DNA of 7,350 nucleotides from Caldisericota bacterium. GTDB taxonomy: Bacteria > Caldisericota > Caldisericia > Cryosericales > Cryosericaceae. Below, piece by piece: positions 1 to 5,095 of this stretch (its first letter is position 1; the number at the start of each line of letters is the position of its first letter). The DNA lies in NCBI GenBank assembly GCA_026390285.1, contig JAPLGH010000103.1:1-7350 (forward strand), in the 5' to 3' direction. Under the pieces are notes generated by a model that was not told where the DNA came from, made no database searches, and saw only the letters and a list, made by a program, of their open reading frames with translations. A program made the translations under genes and the position numbers.

Positions 1-404
1 GCAAGATTGCCGCGCTCGACAGCGAGCAGAAACTGCTCGATCTCAACCGGTCGCTCGCCCAGCGTTCGCTGGCGATGGAGACTAATCTCGCCACGGCTGC
101 GCAGTTGCAGAGCAACACGAACCAGGCGCTGGATGACTTGGCAAAGGACCTCCCCAAGACATGTACCGTGACCCAGACGGACATGGCGGTCTTGGCGGGT
201 ACCATGCAGATTGCGGCTACCAGCAGTCAGTTCATCGACCTGGTGCGCTTTTTCAATGCGCTCAGCGTCGACCCGAAGTTCGAGGACGTAAAGATCGCTG
301 GCTACCAAGTGCCCTATGCGACGAGCACGGTCACGCAGGGGCCACAACCCAAGTCGACCATGAACCTCACGTTGACGTGGGTGGGAGGAGGCAAGAATGG
401 GTAG
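1..404 (+). CDS. pilN: PilN-like type IV pilus assembly protein, C-terminal part (5' end outside window)
   Basis: The reading frame is open from the left edge (first full codon at 3) to the TAG at 402-404, giving 133 visible residues; the real start lies upstream, and the first internal ATG at 75 should not be taken as the start. The first ~45 visible residues are polar and helical with Leu/Ala spacing, as in the periplasmic coiled coil that follows the membrane helix in PilN. The rest reads like the PilN ferredoxin-like domain: a strand (Met-Gln-Ile-Ala-Ala), a helix containing Phe-Ile-Asp-Leu-Val-Arg-Phe-Phe-Asn-Ala-Leu, then 'Pro-Lys-Phe-Glu-Asp-Val-Lys-Ile' and a final strand. PilN pairs with PilO in the inner-membrane alignment complex that links the pilus motor to PilM. 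It overlaps the next gene by 8 bp, which supports the PilN/PilO pairing. The membrane segment and PilM-binding N-terminus are not visible, so the name rests on fold pattern and context. Confidence 0.72.
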   Translation, partial: KIAALDSEQKLLDLNRSLAQRSLAMETNLATAAQLQSNTNQALDDLAKDLPKTCTVTQTDMAVLAGTMQIAATSSQFIDLVRFFNALSVDPKFEDVKIAGYQVPYATSTVTQGPQPKSTMNLTLTWVGGGKNG

Positions 405-1056
405 AAGTATTTCAATCAAGCTTGTCGTCGTCATCCTCCTGCTCGGCATTGTCTGCTTCTTCTACTACCGCTACGGGCTCAGTCCTCAGCTTGTCCAGCT
501 CCGTGACCTGCGCGACCAGGTCACAACGGCTAAGGCGAAGCTATCCACGCTCGAGGAGGTCCAGAAGCTGCACGACGCCTTTGTGAGGCAGAACGAGTCC
601 TATTCGGTCTGGATCAACCAGCTTGCACAAGTCACGCCTGTGCTGTTCGACCAGCACGAACACACACGCTTTCTGCTTGACCTTCAGGCGGTCGGGAAAG
701 CCAGTGGCATCACGTATACCAGTATTCAGATTTCGGACGCCTCCATGGGTCAGGGTGGCGGAACCGCTCAGCCGGCAGAGCTGAAGCTTGCCAAGACCGT
801 CGGCGTCACCATGAACTTCACTGCCAAGGATTACGCGACCATGCGACGGTTTGAGGAAACGTTCCGCACGAAGTTTAAGTACGTCATGGTCTCCTCGAAC
901 CTGACCGTTTCGCACGGCACCCTCGTGGTAGCCGGTCAGGGCAACCCGTACACATGCTCCATGACGGCGTGGATGGTCCTGAGCCCTGACGCGACAATCG
1001 TGGGTGCGCCGGCTCCTGCAGCGCCGGTTGTTCCTCAGCCGGACGAGCTGCAATAG
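397..1056 (+). CDS. pilO: PilO-like type IV pilus inner-membrane protein
   Basis: A 219-residue protein with typical PilO architecture. It has a short basic N-terminus, one membrane helix at about residues 7-24 (rich in Val, Ile, Leu), a predicted coiled coil at about 31-66, and a periplasmic alpha/beta domain at about 80-200. The PilO-like block 'Val-Thr-Met-Asn-Phe-Thr-Ala-Lys-Asp-Tyr' (about 136-145) is followed by a helix and a strand. In known systems PilO dimerises with PilN and connects PilM to PilP. The start ATG at 397 is preceded by GGGAGGAG at 383-390 and lies inside the end of the PilN-like gene (8-bp overlap), so the two are probably translationally coupled. The C-terminus ends in a Pro/Ala-rich tail (about 202-216) that looks unstructured and is longer than I expect for PilO. 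The family is well supported by topology and neighbours; sequence similarity to well-studied PilO is weak, as is usual for the family. Confidence 0.75.
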   Translation: MGRSISIKLVVVILLLGIVCFFYYRYGLSPQLVQLRDLRDQVTTAKAKLSTLEEVQKLHDAFVRQNESYSVWINQLAQVTPVLFDQHEHTRFLLDLQAVGKASGITYTSIQISDASMGQGGGTAQPAELKLAKTVGVTMNFTAKDYATMRRFEETFRTKFKYVMVSSNLTVSHGTLVVAGQGNPYTCSMTAWMVLSPDATIVGAPAPAAPVVPQPDELQ

Positions 1057-1060
1057 GAGG
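1055..1060 (+). promoter_or_regulatory. Strong Shine-Dalgarno (AGGAGG) fixing the ATG at 1067
   Basis: AGGAGG overlaps the TAG stop of the PilO-like gene and sits 6 bases before the ATG at 1067. It favours this start over the in-frame ATG at 1004, which would lie inside pilO and has no comparable site. Confidence 0.8.
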
Positions 1061-1066
1061 CGTGTG

Positions 1067-1291
1067 ATGGCACAGAAATTGGTGGCAAAGAATAGCGTTC
1101 AGGCGGTTCCGGCGGGCAAGAAGATTGCGCCGCGTCCACGGAAGCAGCCCAGAGTCAGGATTTCGGCTGGGACATGGATCTTCATCGTGGTCCTGCTGGC
1201 CGGCTTCTACGTCTGGAATTTCCAGGTCCTGCCTCACATGGGGCAGACGACCATTGTGACTCCCGCACCGCAGGTGTTCCAGGTGGCTTAG
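1067..1291 (+). CDS. Small single-pass membrane protein of the pilus operon (possibly truncated)
   Basis: The frame encodes 74 residues: a basic, Pro-containing cytoplasmic tail (Lys/Arg-rich to about residue 32), one membrane helix at about 36-51 (Trp-Ile-Phe-Ile-Val-Val-Leu-Leu-Ala-Gly-Phe) and a short external segment with Val-Thr-Pro-Ala-Pro. By the positive-inside rule the N-terminus is cytoplasmic. It lies 10 bp after pilO, where PilP commonly sits in proteobacterial operons, but there is no lipobox and no PilP beta-domain. The stop is TAG (1289-1291), yet the same frame stays open for 36 more codons to a second TAG at 1400-1402, so the intact product may have been about 111 residues. 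I do not recognise the family; a role as an accessory of the PilN/PilO complex is inferred from position only. Alternatives are a genuine 74-residue protein or a gene damaged by a point mutation or sequencing error. Confidence 0.68.
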   Translation: MAQKLVAKNSVQAVPAGKKIAPRPRKQPRVRISAGTWIFIVVLLAGFYVWNFQVLPHMGQTTIVTPAPQVFQVA

Positions 1292-1402
1292 CACACGAAT
1301 CTGGAGGTGGTCAACACTCAGCTCAAGACGAGACAGACGTTCCTTACCGTGACTCCTCAGCCGATTCCGGCTGAGACGGGCAAGACCAATCCATTCGAAT
1401 AG
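1292..1402 (+). other. In-frame continuation of the small membrane protein after TAG
   Basis: After the TAG at 1289-1291 the frame runs open through 36 codons to TAG at 1400-1402. The encoded stretch has a coil-like start (Asn-Leu-Glu-Val-Val-Asn-Thr-Gln-Leu-Lys), a second Val-Thr-Pro-Gln-Pro pattern echoing the one before the stop, and a Thr-Gly-Lys-Thr-Asn-Pro-Phe-Glu ending. About 25 of 36 third positions are G or C, similar to the neighbouring genes. It ends 22 bp before the next start codon, which fits a gene end in this tightly packed region. No separate start codon with a ribosome binding site introduces it, so I read it as the lost or read-through C-terminus rather than a gene of its own. 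Confidence 0.5.
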
Positions 1403-1424
1403 AGAAGCTTCAAGGAGAGGCACG

Positions 1425-2516
1425 ATGGAAAACTCGTACTATGAACACAGGATTGAACTGCTGCAGGGGCGCATGTCCGGGGCGAACGTGGACGCGTTCT
1501 TCACGCTTGCCGCGCCCAGCATGCGGTATCTCACCGGTTTCACGGGCGAAGAGGGGTACCTCCTGGCGCTTCAGGACGGGGTTCACCTTGTCGTCGACGG
1601 CCGGTTCACCACACAGGCGCGAGAAGAGTGCCCCTGGGTGGACTGGGTGGACGTCATCGAGTACGTGGGGCACTTCAGCGGGTCGATTGCGGGCCTGCTT
1701 GCTGCAAGGCACGTTCACTGGCTGGGGTTCGAGAAGGAGCGCGTCTCCTTCGTCCAGGTGGAGCAGATGCGTGCTGCGTTTCCCTCGGTTGCCATGGTAC
1801 CGACCGAGAGCGTGGTCGAAGGTATGCGCATCGTCAAGGATGCCCGCGAGCTGGACACGATGCGTGCTGCGGGGCGTGTCGCGGACAAGGCGTTCAACGC
1901 GATGATCGGCCAGTTGAAGGCCGGCATGACCGAAAACGAGGTGGCCGCTCTGCTGGAATATGAAATGCGCAAGGCGGGCGCCCAGGGTACCAGTTTCTCG
2001 ACCATCGTAGGATCGGGCGCTCGCGGGGCACTGCCGCACGGCATCGCATCTGGCAAGGTCATCCAGAGCGGCGAGGTCATCGTCATTGACTTCGGGGTCA
2101 ACCATGAGGGCTATATGAGTGACTGTACCAGGACCGTGGCACTCGGCGAACAGCCCTCCGACGTGCTGGACGTCTACGCGAAACTGCGCGGAGCACAGCA
2201 GCTGGGTCTTGACTGCATCAAGGCGGGCGTGAGTTCGCGTTCCGTCGACACTACCGTGAGAGGCAATCTCGGCGAGAGCGGACTGGCGCAGTACTTTACC
2301 CACGGCCTGGGACATGGCGTCGGACTCGAGATTCATGAGGCGCCTCGCCTGTCCCAGGGGACCGACACCGTGCTGGAACCGGGGCAGGTCGTCACCTGTG
2401 AACCTGGTGTTTACCTTCCTGGACGGTACGGCATGCGCATCGAGGATTCGGTCATCGTCACAGCGACTGGGTTCGAGCCATTGACGCAGCTGCCCAAGGA
2501 GCTGGTTCTCTCCTGA
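1425..2516 (+). CDS. pepQ: M24 family metallopeptidase, Xaa-Pro aminopeptidase/dipeptidase type
   Basis: A 363-residue cytoplasmic enzyme with the two-domain layout of prolidase and aminopeptidase P. A creatinase-like N-terminal domain spans about 1-128 and the pita-bread catalytic domain about 130-360. All five metal ligands are visible: Asp222 (Ile-Asp-Phe-Gly), Asp233 (Met-Ser-Asp-Cys-Thr-Arg-Thr), His297 (Gly-Leu-Gly-His-Gly-Val-Gly), Glu326 (Cys-Glu-Pro-Gly-Val-Tyr) and Glu340 (Arg-Ile-Glu-Asp). The accessory histidines His205 (Leu-Pro-His-Gly) and His304 (Glu-Ile-His-Glu) are also present. Such enzymes cleave next to proline using a dinuclear metal centre, commonly Mn or Co; whether this one removes an N-terminal residue or splits dipeptides cannot be told from sequence. 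AAGGAGAGG at 1412-1420 precedes the ATG by 4 bases. An M24 peptidase immediately upstream of efp is a familiar arrangement in Firmicutes (yqhT in Bacillus). Confidence 0.93.
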   Translation: MENSYYEHRIELLQGRMSGANVDAFFTLAAPSMRYLTGFTGEEGYLLALQDGVHLVVDGRFTTQAREECPWVDWVDVIEYVGHFSGSIAGLLAARHVHWLGFEKERVSFVQVEQMRAAFPSVAMVPTESVVEGMRIVKDARELDTMRAAGRVADKAFNAMIGQLKAGMTENEVAALLEYEMRKAGAQGTSFSTIVGSGARGALPHGIASGKVIQSGEVIVIDFGVNHEGYMSDCTRTVALGEQPSDVLDVYAKLRGAQQLGLDCIKAGVSSRSVDTTVRGNLGESGLAQYFTHGLGHGVGLEIHEAPRLSQGTDTVLEPGQVVTCEPGVYLPGRYGMRIEDSVIVTATGFEPLTQLPKELVLS

Positions 2517-2554
2517 GTGTCCCCAGAGTGTGGCGGCGAAGTGTCGGTGAATGC

Positions 2555-2583
2555 TTGACGCAACGCTGGTTGCCGTGTACAAT
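2555..2583 (+). promoter_or_regulatory. Sigma70-type promoter for efp
   Basis: TTGACG (2555-2560, five of six consensus bases) is followed by an exact 17-bp spacer and TACAAT (2578-2583, five of six). Transcription should start near 2590, giving a leader of about 30 bases that contains the efp ribosome binding site. It is in the 103-bp gap between the M24 peptidase and efp, the largest gap in the window without any candidate coding frame. It implies efp and the following genes can be transcribed independently of the peptidase. An inverted repeat, GCAAC-GCTG-GTTGC at 2560-2573, lies in the spacer but may be chance. Confidence 0.75.
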
Positions 2584-2606
2584 AACCGCGATTGACAGCC
2601 TGGACC

Positions 2607-2612
2607 AGGAGG
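2607..2612 (+). promoter_or_regulatory. Shine-Dalgarno (AGGAGG) fixing the TTG start of efp
   Basis: AGGAGG ends 7 bases before TTG at 2620. The product from TTG begins Met-Ile-Ser-Ala-Asn-Glu-Leu-Arg, which matches the usual EF-P N-terminus. The ATG at 2633 is out of frame, so TTG is the only sensible start. Confidence 0.85.
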
Positions 2613-2619
2613 TTAGACC

Positions 2620-3180
2620 TTGATTTCTGCCAATGAATTGCGCACAGGTGTCACGTTTGAGATAGACGGGCAGGCTTTTGCCGTCATTCAGTTCACCCAC
2701 ATCAAGCCGGGCAAGGGCTCTCCGTTTGTTCGCCTCAAGATGAAGAACCTCATGACCGGCAACGTCATTGAGCAGACATTTCGCCCCGATGAGAAGGTCA
2801 AGAGCGCATATCTTGAGCACAGGAAGATGCAATACCTGTACGATGCTGACGGCATCTATACCTTCATGGACTCAGGAACATACGAGCAGATTGGCCTCAC
2901 CAAGAATGACCTTGGCGACGCCGTGAACTACCTTATCGAGAACATCGTGGTGGACGTCGTCTACTTCCTGGAGAAACCGGTGAGCGTCGAGCTGCCCACA
3001 TTCATCGAGGCGACCATCACGCACACTGAGCCGGGCATCAAGGGTGATACCGCTACGGGCGCCAACAAGACCGCGGAAATCGAGACTGGATTCTCACTTA
3101 TGGTTCCGCTGTTTGTCAACGAGGGCGACAAGGTTCGCATCGACACACGCAGCGGGGAGTACCTCGAGAGGGTCAAGTAA
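2620..3180 (+). CDS. efp: Elongation factor P
   Basis: A full-length 186-residue EF-P with three beta domains: a KOW-like domain I (about 1-62), OB domain II (about 66-126) and OB domain III (about 128-186). EF-P binds between the ribosomal P and E sites and relieves stalling at consecutive prolines. The tip loop reads Lys29-Pro-Gly-Lys32-Gly-Ser-Pro-Phe, with lysine at the position modified in Escherichia coli and Bacillus. An arginine, as in EarP-type rhamnosylated EF-P, is absent. Domain III carries the family signature Lys-Gly-Asp-Thr ... Glu-Thr-Gly ... Val-Pro-Leu-Phe-Val and the terminal Asp-Thr-Arg-Ser-Gly-Glu-Tyr. Translation begins at TTG with a strong ribosome binding site, and its own promoter lies upstream. 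No modification enzyme for the lysine (EpmA/B/C or YmfI type) is in the window. Identification is firm. Confidence 0.97.
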   Translation: MISANELRTGVTFEIDGQAFAVIQFTHIKPGKGSPFVRLKMKNLMTGNVIEQTFRPDEKVKSAYLEHRKMQYLYDADGIYTFMDSGTYEQIGLTKNDLGDAVNYLIENIVVDVVYFLEKPVSVELPTFIEATITHTEPGIKGDTATGANKTAEIETGFSLMVPLFVNEGDKVRIDTRSGEYLERVK

Positions 3181-3184
3181 ATTC

Positions 3185-3508
3185 ATGGACAAATTCCTCA
3201 TTACTGACGCTGCCCTTGAATCCCTGGTCGTGCACGCCTGCCTTTCGGTCGACGGCGTGGAGTCTATGTGGAAAGGTCTCAAAGAGCACTTTCCTTTCTG
3301 GGACCGCGAGGGTCGCGAGCCTCACGGCGTGAGCATCACGCGAAGCGGCCTTGAGCTGTCGCTGAACGTGTTCATTGTCGCACACTATGGGACGGATCTT
3401 CGGAAGCTTGCCGGCAGCGTGCGGAGCGCTGTCGCCAAGGAAGTTGAAGCCTCCACTCCGTACCACATCCAGGAGGTCAACGTCCATATCGCCGACGTGC
3501 GGGCCTGA
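3185..3508 (+). CDS. Asp23/Gls24 (DUF322) family protein
   Basis: A 107-residue soluble protein fitting the Asp23/Gls24 family. It has an N-terminal 'Ile-Thr-Asp-Ala-Ala-Leu-Glu' helix, the 'Ala-Cys-Leu-Ser-Val-Asp-Gly-Val-Glu' element, and then Gly-Val-Ser-Ile. A strand 'Leu-Ser-Leu-Asn-Val-Phe-Ile-Val-Ala-His-Tyr-Gly' is followed by the helix with Leu-Ala-Gly-Ser-Val-Arg and the terminal Val-Asn-Val-His-Ile-Ala-Asp-Val. In Staphylococcus, Asp23 associates with the membrane through AmaP and is linked to envelope stress; the family member next to nusB in Firmicutes has no settled role. The start ATG at 3185 is 4 bp after efp; the only ribosome-binding-like sequence, GAGAGGGT at 3166-3173, is 11 bases away inside efp, so expression probably depends on coupling to efp. 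There is no membrane segment. The family call is good, the function unknown. Confidence 0.85.
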   Translation: MDKFLITDAALESLVVHACLSVDGVESMWKGLKEHFPFWDREGREPHGVSITRSGLELSLNVFIVAHYGTDLRKLAGSVRSAVAKEVEASTPYHIQEVNVHIADVRA

Positions 3509-3511
3509 GGC

Positions 3512-3928
3512 ATGGCAACAAGTCAGGGGGTTCAGAACCGCAGGCGTTCGCGGGAGATAGCGCTGCAGGTCCTGTACAGTTTGGCGCAGGGCAACGCCTC
3601 GTATGACCAGACGTTCGACATGTATGTTCATGAACCCCCGCTTGTGCAGGCGTATGCGCTCAAGCTCATTCAGGGAGTTCAGGCTCATCAGGACGCCATT
3701 CTGGCTGAAGTGGGCACACACGCGGAACACTGGGGCATCGACAGAGTCGCGGTGGTGGACCGCGTGATTCTCTCGATTGCAGTTTTCGAGATGAAGTACG
3801 GCAGGCCCCCGATCAAGACGGCCATCGCAGCCAATGAGGCTGTTGAACTGGCAAAGGAGTTTGGCGGCGCGGAATCCGGGAGTTTCGTCAATGGTGTCCT
3901 GCGTGGTGTCGGAGGCGCCGGGGACTGA
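3512..3928 (+). CDS. nusB: Transcription antitermination factor NusB
   Basis: A 138-residue all-helical protein of usual NusB length. The basic N-terminus (Arg-Arg-Arg-Ser-Arg-Glu, residues 10-15) leads into the helix Ile-Ala-Leu-Gln-Val-Leu-Tyr. Trp74, the Asp-Arg pair at 83-84, Ala-Asn-Glu at 107-109 and the strongly conserved Phe-Val-Asn-Gly-Val-Leu at 125-130 follow. NusB binds boxA RNA together with NusE (ribosomal protein S10) and supports antitermination in rRNA operons. The ATG at 3512 is the first possible start: the in-frame stop of the Asp23-family gene is at 3506-3508, only 3 bases earlier. The only ribosome-binding-like bases, GAGG at 3507-3510, are too close to the ATG, so translation by re-initiation after the upstream gene is likely. 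The N-terminal six residues before the basic stretch are a slight extension. Confidence 0.94.
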   Translation: MATSQGVQNRRRSREIALQVLYSLAQGNASYDQTFDMYVHEPPLVQAYALKLIQGVQAHQDAILAEVGTHAEHWGIDRVAVVDRVILSIAVFEMKYGRPPIKTAIAANEAVELAKEFGGAESGSFVNGVLRGVGGAGD

Positions 3929-3942
3929 CCGAGCGGGCTCCA

Positions 3943-4188
3943 ATGAAGAAGCTGGTTGCAGACGTGTCCGGCATCGTGCAGGGAGTCGGGTTTCGGTTTT
4001 TTGTGCAGCAGACAGCGGTTCAGCTTGGGATCGATGCCACGGCTGACAACATGAATGATGGAACTGTGCACATTGTCGCATCGGGCGACGAACAGCGGCT
4101 CTTGCGCCTGGTGGAATTGCTCAGGCAAGGGAGCCGTTTCTCATCTGTGGACCATGTAGACTATACGATCACAGATCGGTTCGGGTAG
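3943..4188 (+). CDS. acyP: Acylphosphatase
   Basis: An 81-residue protein, slightly short of the usual ~90, with the acylphosphatase alpha/beta fold pattern. The phosphate-binding loop Val-Gln-Gly-Val-Gly-Phe-Arg (12-18) supplies the essential Arg18. Asn36, within Ala-Asp-Asn-Met-Asn-Asp-Gly-Thr-Val, matches the second catalytic residue. Acylphosphatases hydrolyse the carboxyl-phosphate bond of acyl phosphates such as acetyl phosphate or carbamoyl phosphate; the physiological substrate in bacteria is usually unclear. The usual Gly-x-Val before the catalytic Asn is Ala32-Thr-Ala34 here, a mild departure. The ATG at 3943 is 14 bp after nusB with only a weak GAGCGGG upstream. The gene stands where folD and xseA/xseB lie in Firmicutes of similar order. 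Start and identity are well supported. Confidence 0.92.
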   Translation: MKKLVADVSGIVQGVGFRFFVQQTAVQLGIDATADNMNDGTVHIVASGDEQRLLRLVELLRQGSRFSSVDHVDYTITDRFG

Positions 4189-4204
4189 ATGGAAGGGAGC
4201 TGAC

Positions 4205-5095
4205 ATGGATATCAGGGATCATCTCAACGAGGAAGCGCACTACATCGACGGAGTGTTGGCTGACTGCCTTGCTCCGCTTCAGGGATCGGTCATGCATGCA
4301 GCGATGTCCTACGCTTTGCTGTCGCCGGGCAAGCGCGTGCGGCCTGCCCTCTGTCTCGCCGTCTATGAGGCTTGCACTCGTGACAGGGAGCGCATCAAGC
4401 CGGTCCTCGCCGCCATCGAAATGGTGCATGCGTACTCGATCATCCAGGATGATCTGCCGTCGATGGACAACAGTGACCTGAGGCGTGGCAAGCCGACGAC
4501 GCACAAGGTCCACGGCGACGACATCGCCCTGCTGGCTTCCGACGCACTGCTGACCCTGGCATTCGAGGAGCTTTCGTCCGCGAAGATGGTCGACGCCTTC
4601 GGAGCGGAGCGGTGCCTTGAGGCGGTCCGGACATTGGCCGCTCTGGCTGGTGCAGAGGGGCTCGTCGGAGGACAGGCGATGGACGTCATCACCTCCAGCG
4701 ACGAACACGTGGAGCTGGGCACGATCGAGTACATCCACAAGAACAAGACGGCTGCGCTCATTCAGGCTTCAGTGCTGCTGGGGGGCATCTTTGGCTGCGC
4801 CAGCGAAGCGGACATGGGCAGGCTGCGGGACTTTGGTGAGAGTTTTGGCATGGCATATCAGATCGTAGACGACATCGCGGACGCAAGCGCGACCGAAGCA
4901 CAGACCGGCAAGACAGTGGGCCAGGACGTCAAGAACCGCAAGGCGACCTACGTGACTGCGCTGGGACTCGTCGAGGCAAGGGAGAAGGCATTGCAGTACC
5001 TGGCGCACGCTCGTGAGTCTGCAATCGCACTGGATAGCGGGGGAGACTTCCTGACGGGCCTCGTGGACCTTCTCGCGGAGAAGGCTCGCAGTTGA
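4205..5095 (+). CDS. ispA: Polyprenyl diphosphate synthase, farnesyl diphosphate synthase (IspA) type
   Basis: A 296-residue all-helical trans-prenyltransferase of typical IspA length. Substrate-anchoring Gly42-Lys43-Arg44 and Arg46-Pro are present. The first aspartate-rich motif is Asp82-Asp83-Leu-Pro-Ser-Met-Asp88 followed by Asp91-Leu-Arg-Arg-Gly; the second is Asp222-Asp223-Ile-Ala-Asp226. Gly-Gly-Gln-Ala-Met-Asp (155-160) and Lys181-Thr are also in place. These bind Mg and the diphosphates of IPP and the allylic substrate. The two-residue insertion in the first motif and Tyr77 five residues before it are features of bacterial farnesyl synthases, so C15 product is most likely, though geranyl- or geranylgeranyl-diphosphate cannot be excluded. 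GGAAGGGAG at 4191-4199 gives a good ribosome binding site 5 bases before ATG. Its stop overlaps the dxs start, placing both ends of isoprenoid precursor synthesis in one unit. Confidence 0.93.
   Translation: MDIRDHLNEEAHYIDGVLADCLAPLQGSVMHAAMSYALLSPGKRVRPALCLAVYEACTRDRERIKPVLAAIEMVHAYSIIQDDLPSMDNSDLRRGKPTTHKVHGDDIALLASDALLTLAFEELSSAKMVDAFGAERCLEAVRTLAALAGAEGLVGGQAMDVITSSDEHVELGTIEYIHKNKTAALIQASVLLGGIFGCASEADMGRLRDFGESFGMAYQIVDDIADASATEAQTGKTVGQDVKNRKATYVTALGLVEAREKALQYLAHARESAIALDSGGDFLTGLVDLLAEKARS
5077..5084 (+). promoter_or_regulatory. Shine-Dalgarno (GGAGAAGG) for the TTG start of dxs
   Basis: GGAGAAGG lies inside the end of ispA, 7 bases before TTG at 5092. That TTG gives the normal DXS N-terminus (Met-Ile-Leu-Asp-His-Val ... 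Ser-Pro). No nearby in-frame ATG gives a complete N-terminus. Confidence 0.7.

Noticed and set aside
1289..1291. Genome-wide recoding of TAG as a sense codon
   Set aside because: TAG ends three other genes in this window at the expected family lengths or gene junctions, so it acts as a normal stop here.
2517..2554. Possible terminator after the M24 peptidase
   Set aside because: I see no stable stem followed by a T-run in this stretch.
1410..2582. Long minus-strand open frame of 390 codons opposite the M24 peptidase
   Set aside because: The plus-strand gene has all five metal ligands and a ribosome binding site; the antisense translation is low-complexity and His/Arg-rich.
2592..2597. Perfect TTGACA as a second -35 box before efp
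   Set aside because: No reasonable -10 hexamer is found 15-19 bp downstream, and that position overlaps the ribosome binding site and start codon.
3173..4081. Minus-strand open frame opposite the Asp23-family gene, nusB and acyP
   Set aside because: It spans three well-supported plus-strand genes and their junctions and has no domain signature.
4163..4170. TATACGAT inside the end of acyP as a -10 box for ispA
   Set aside because: No acceptable -35 element lies 15-19 bp upstream and ispA has a short operon-like gap.
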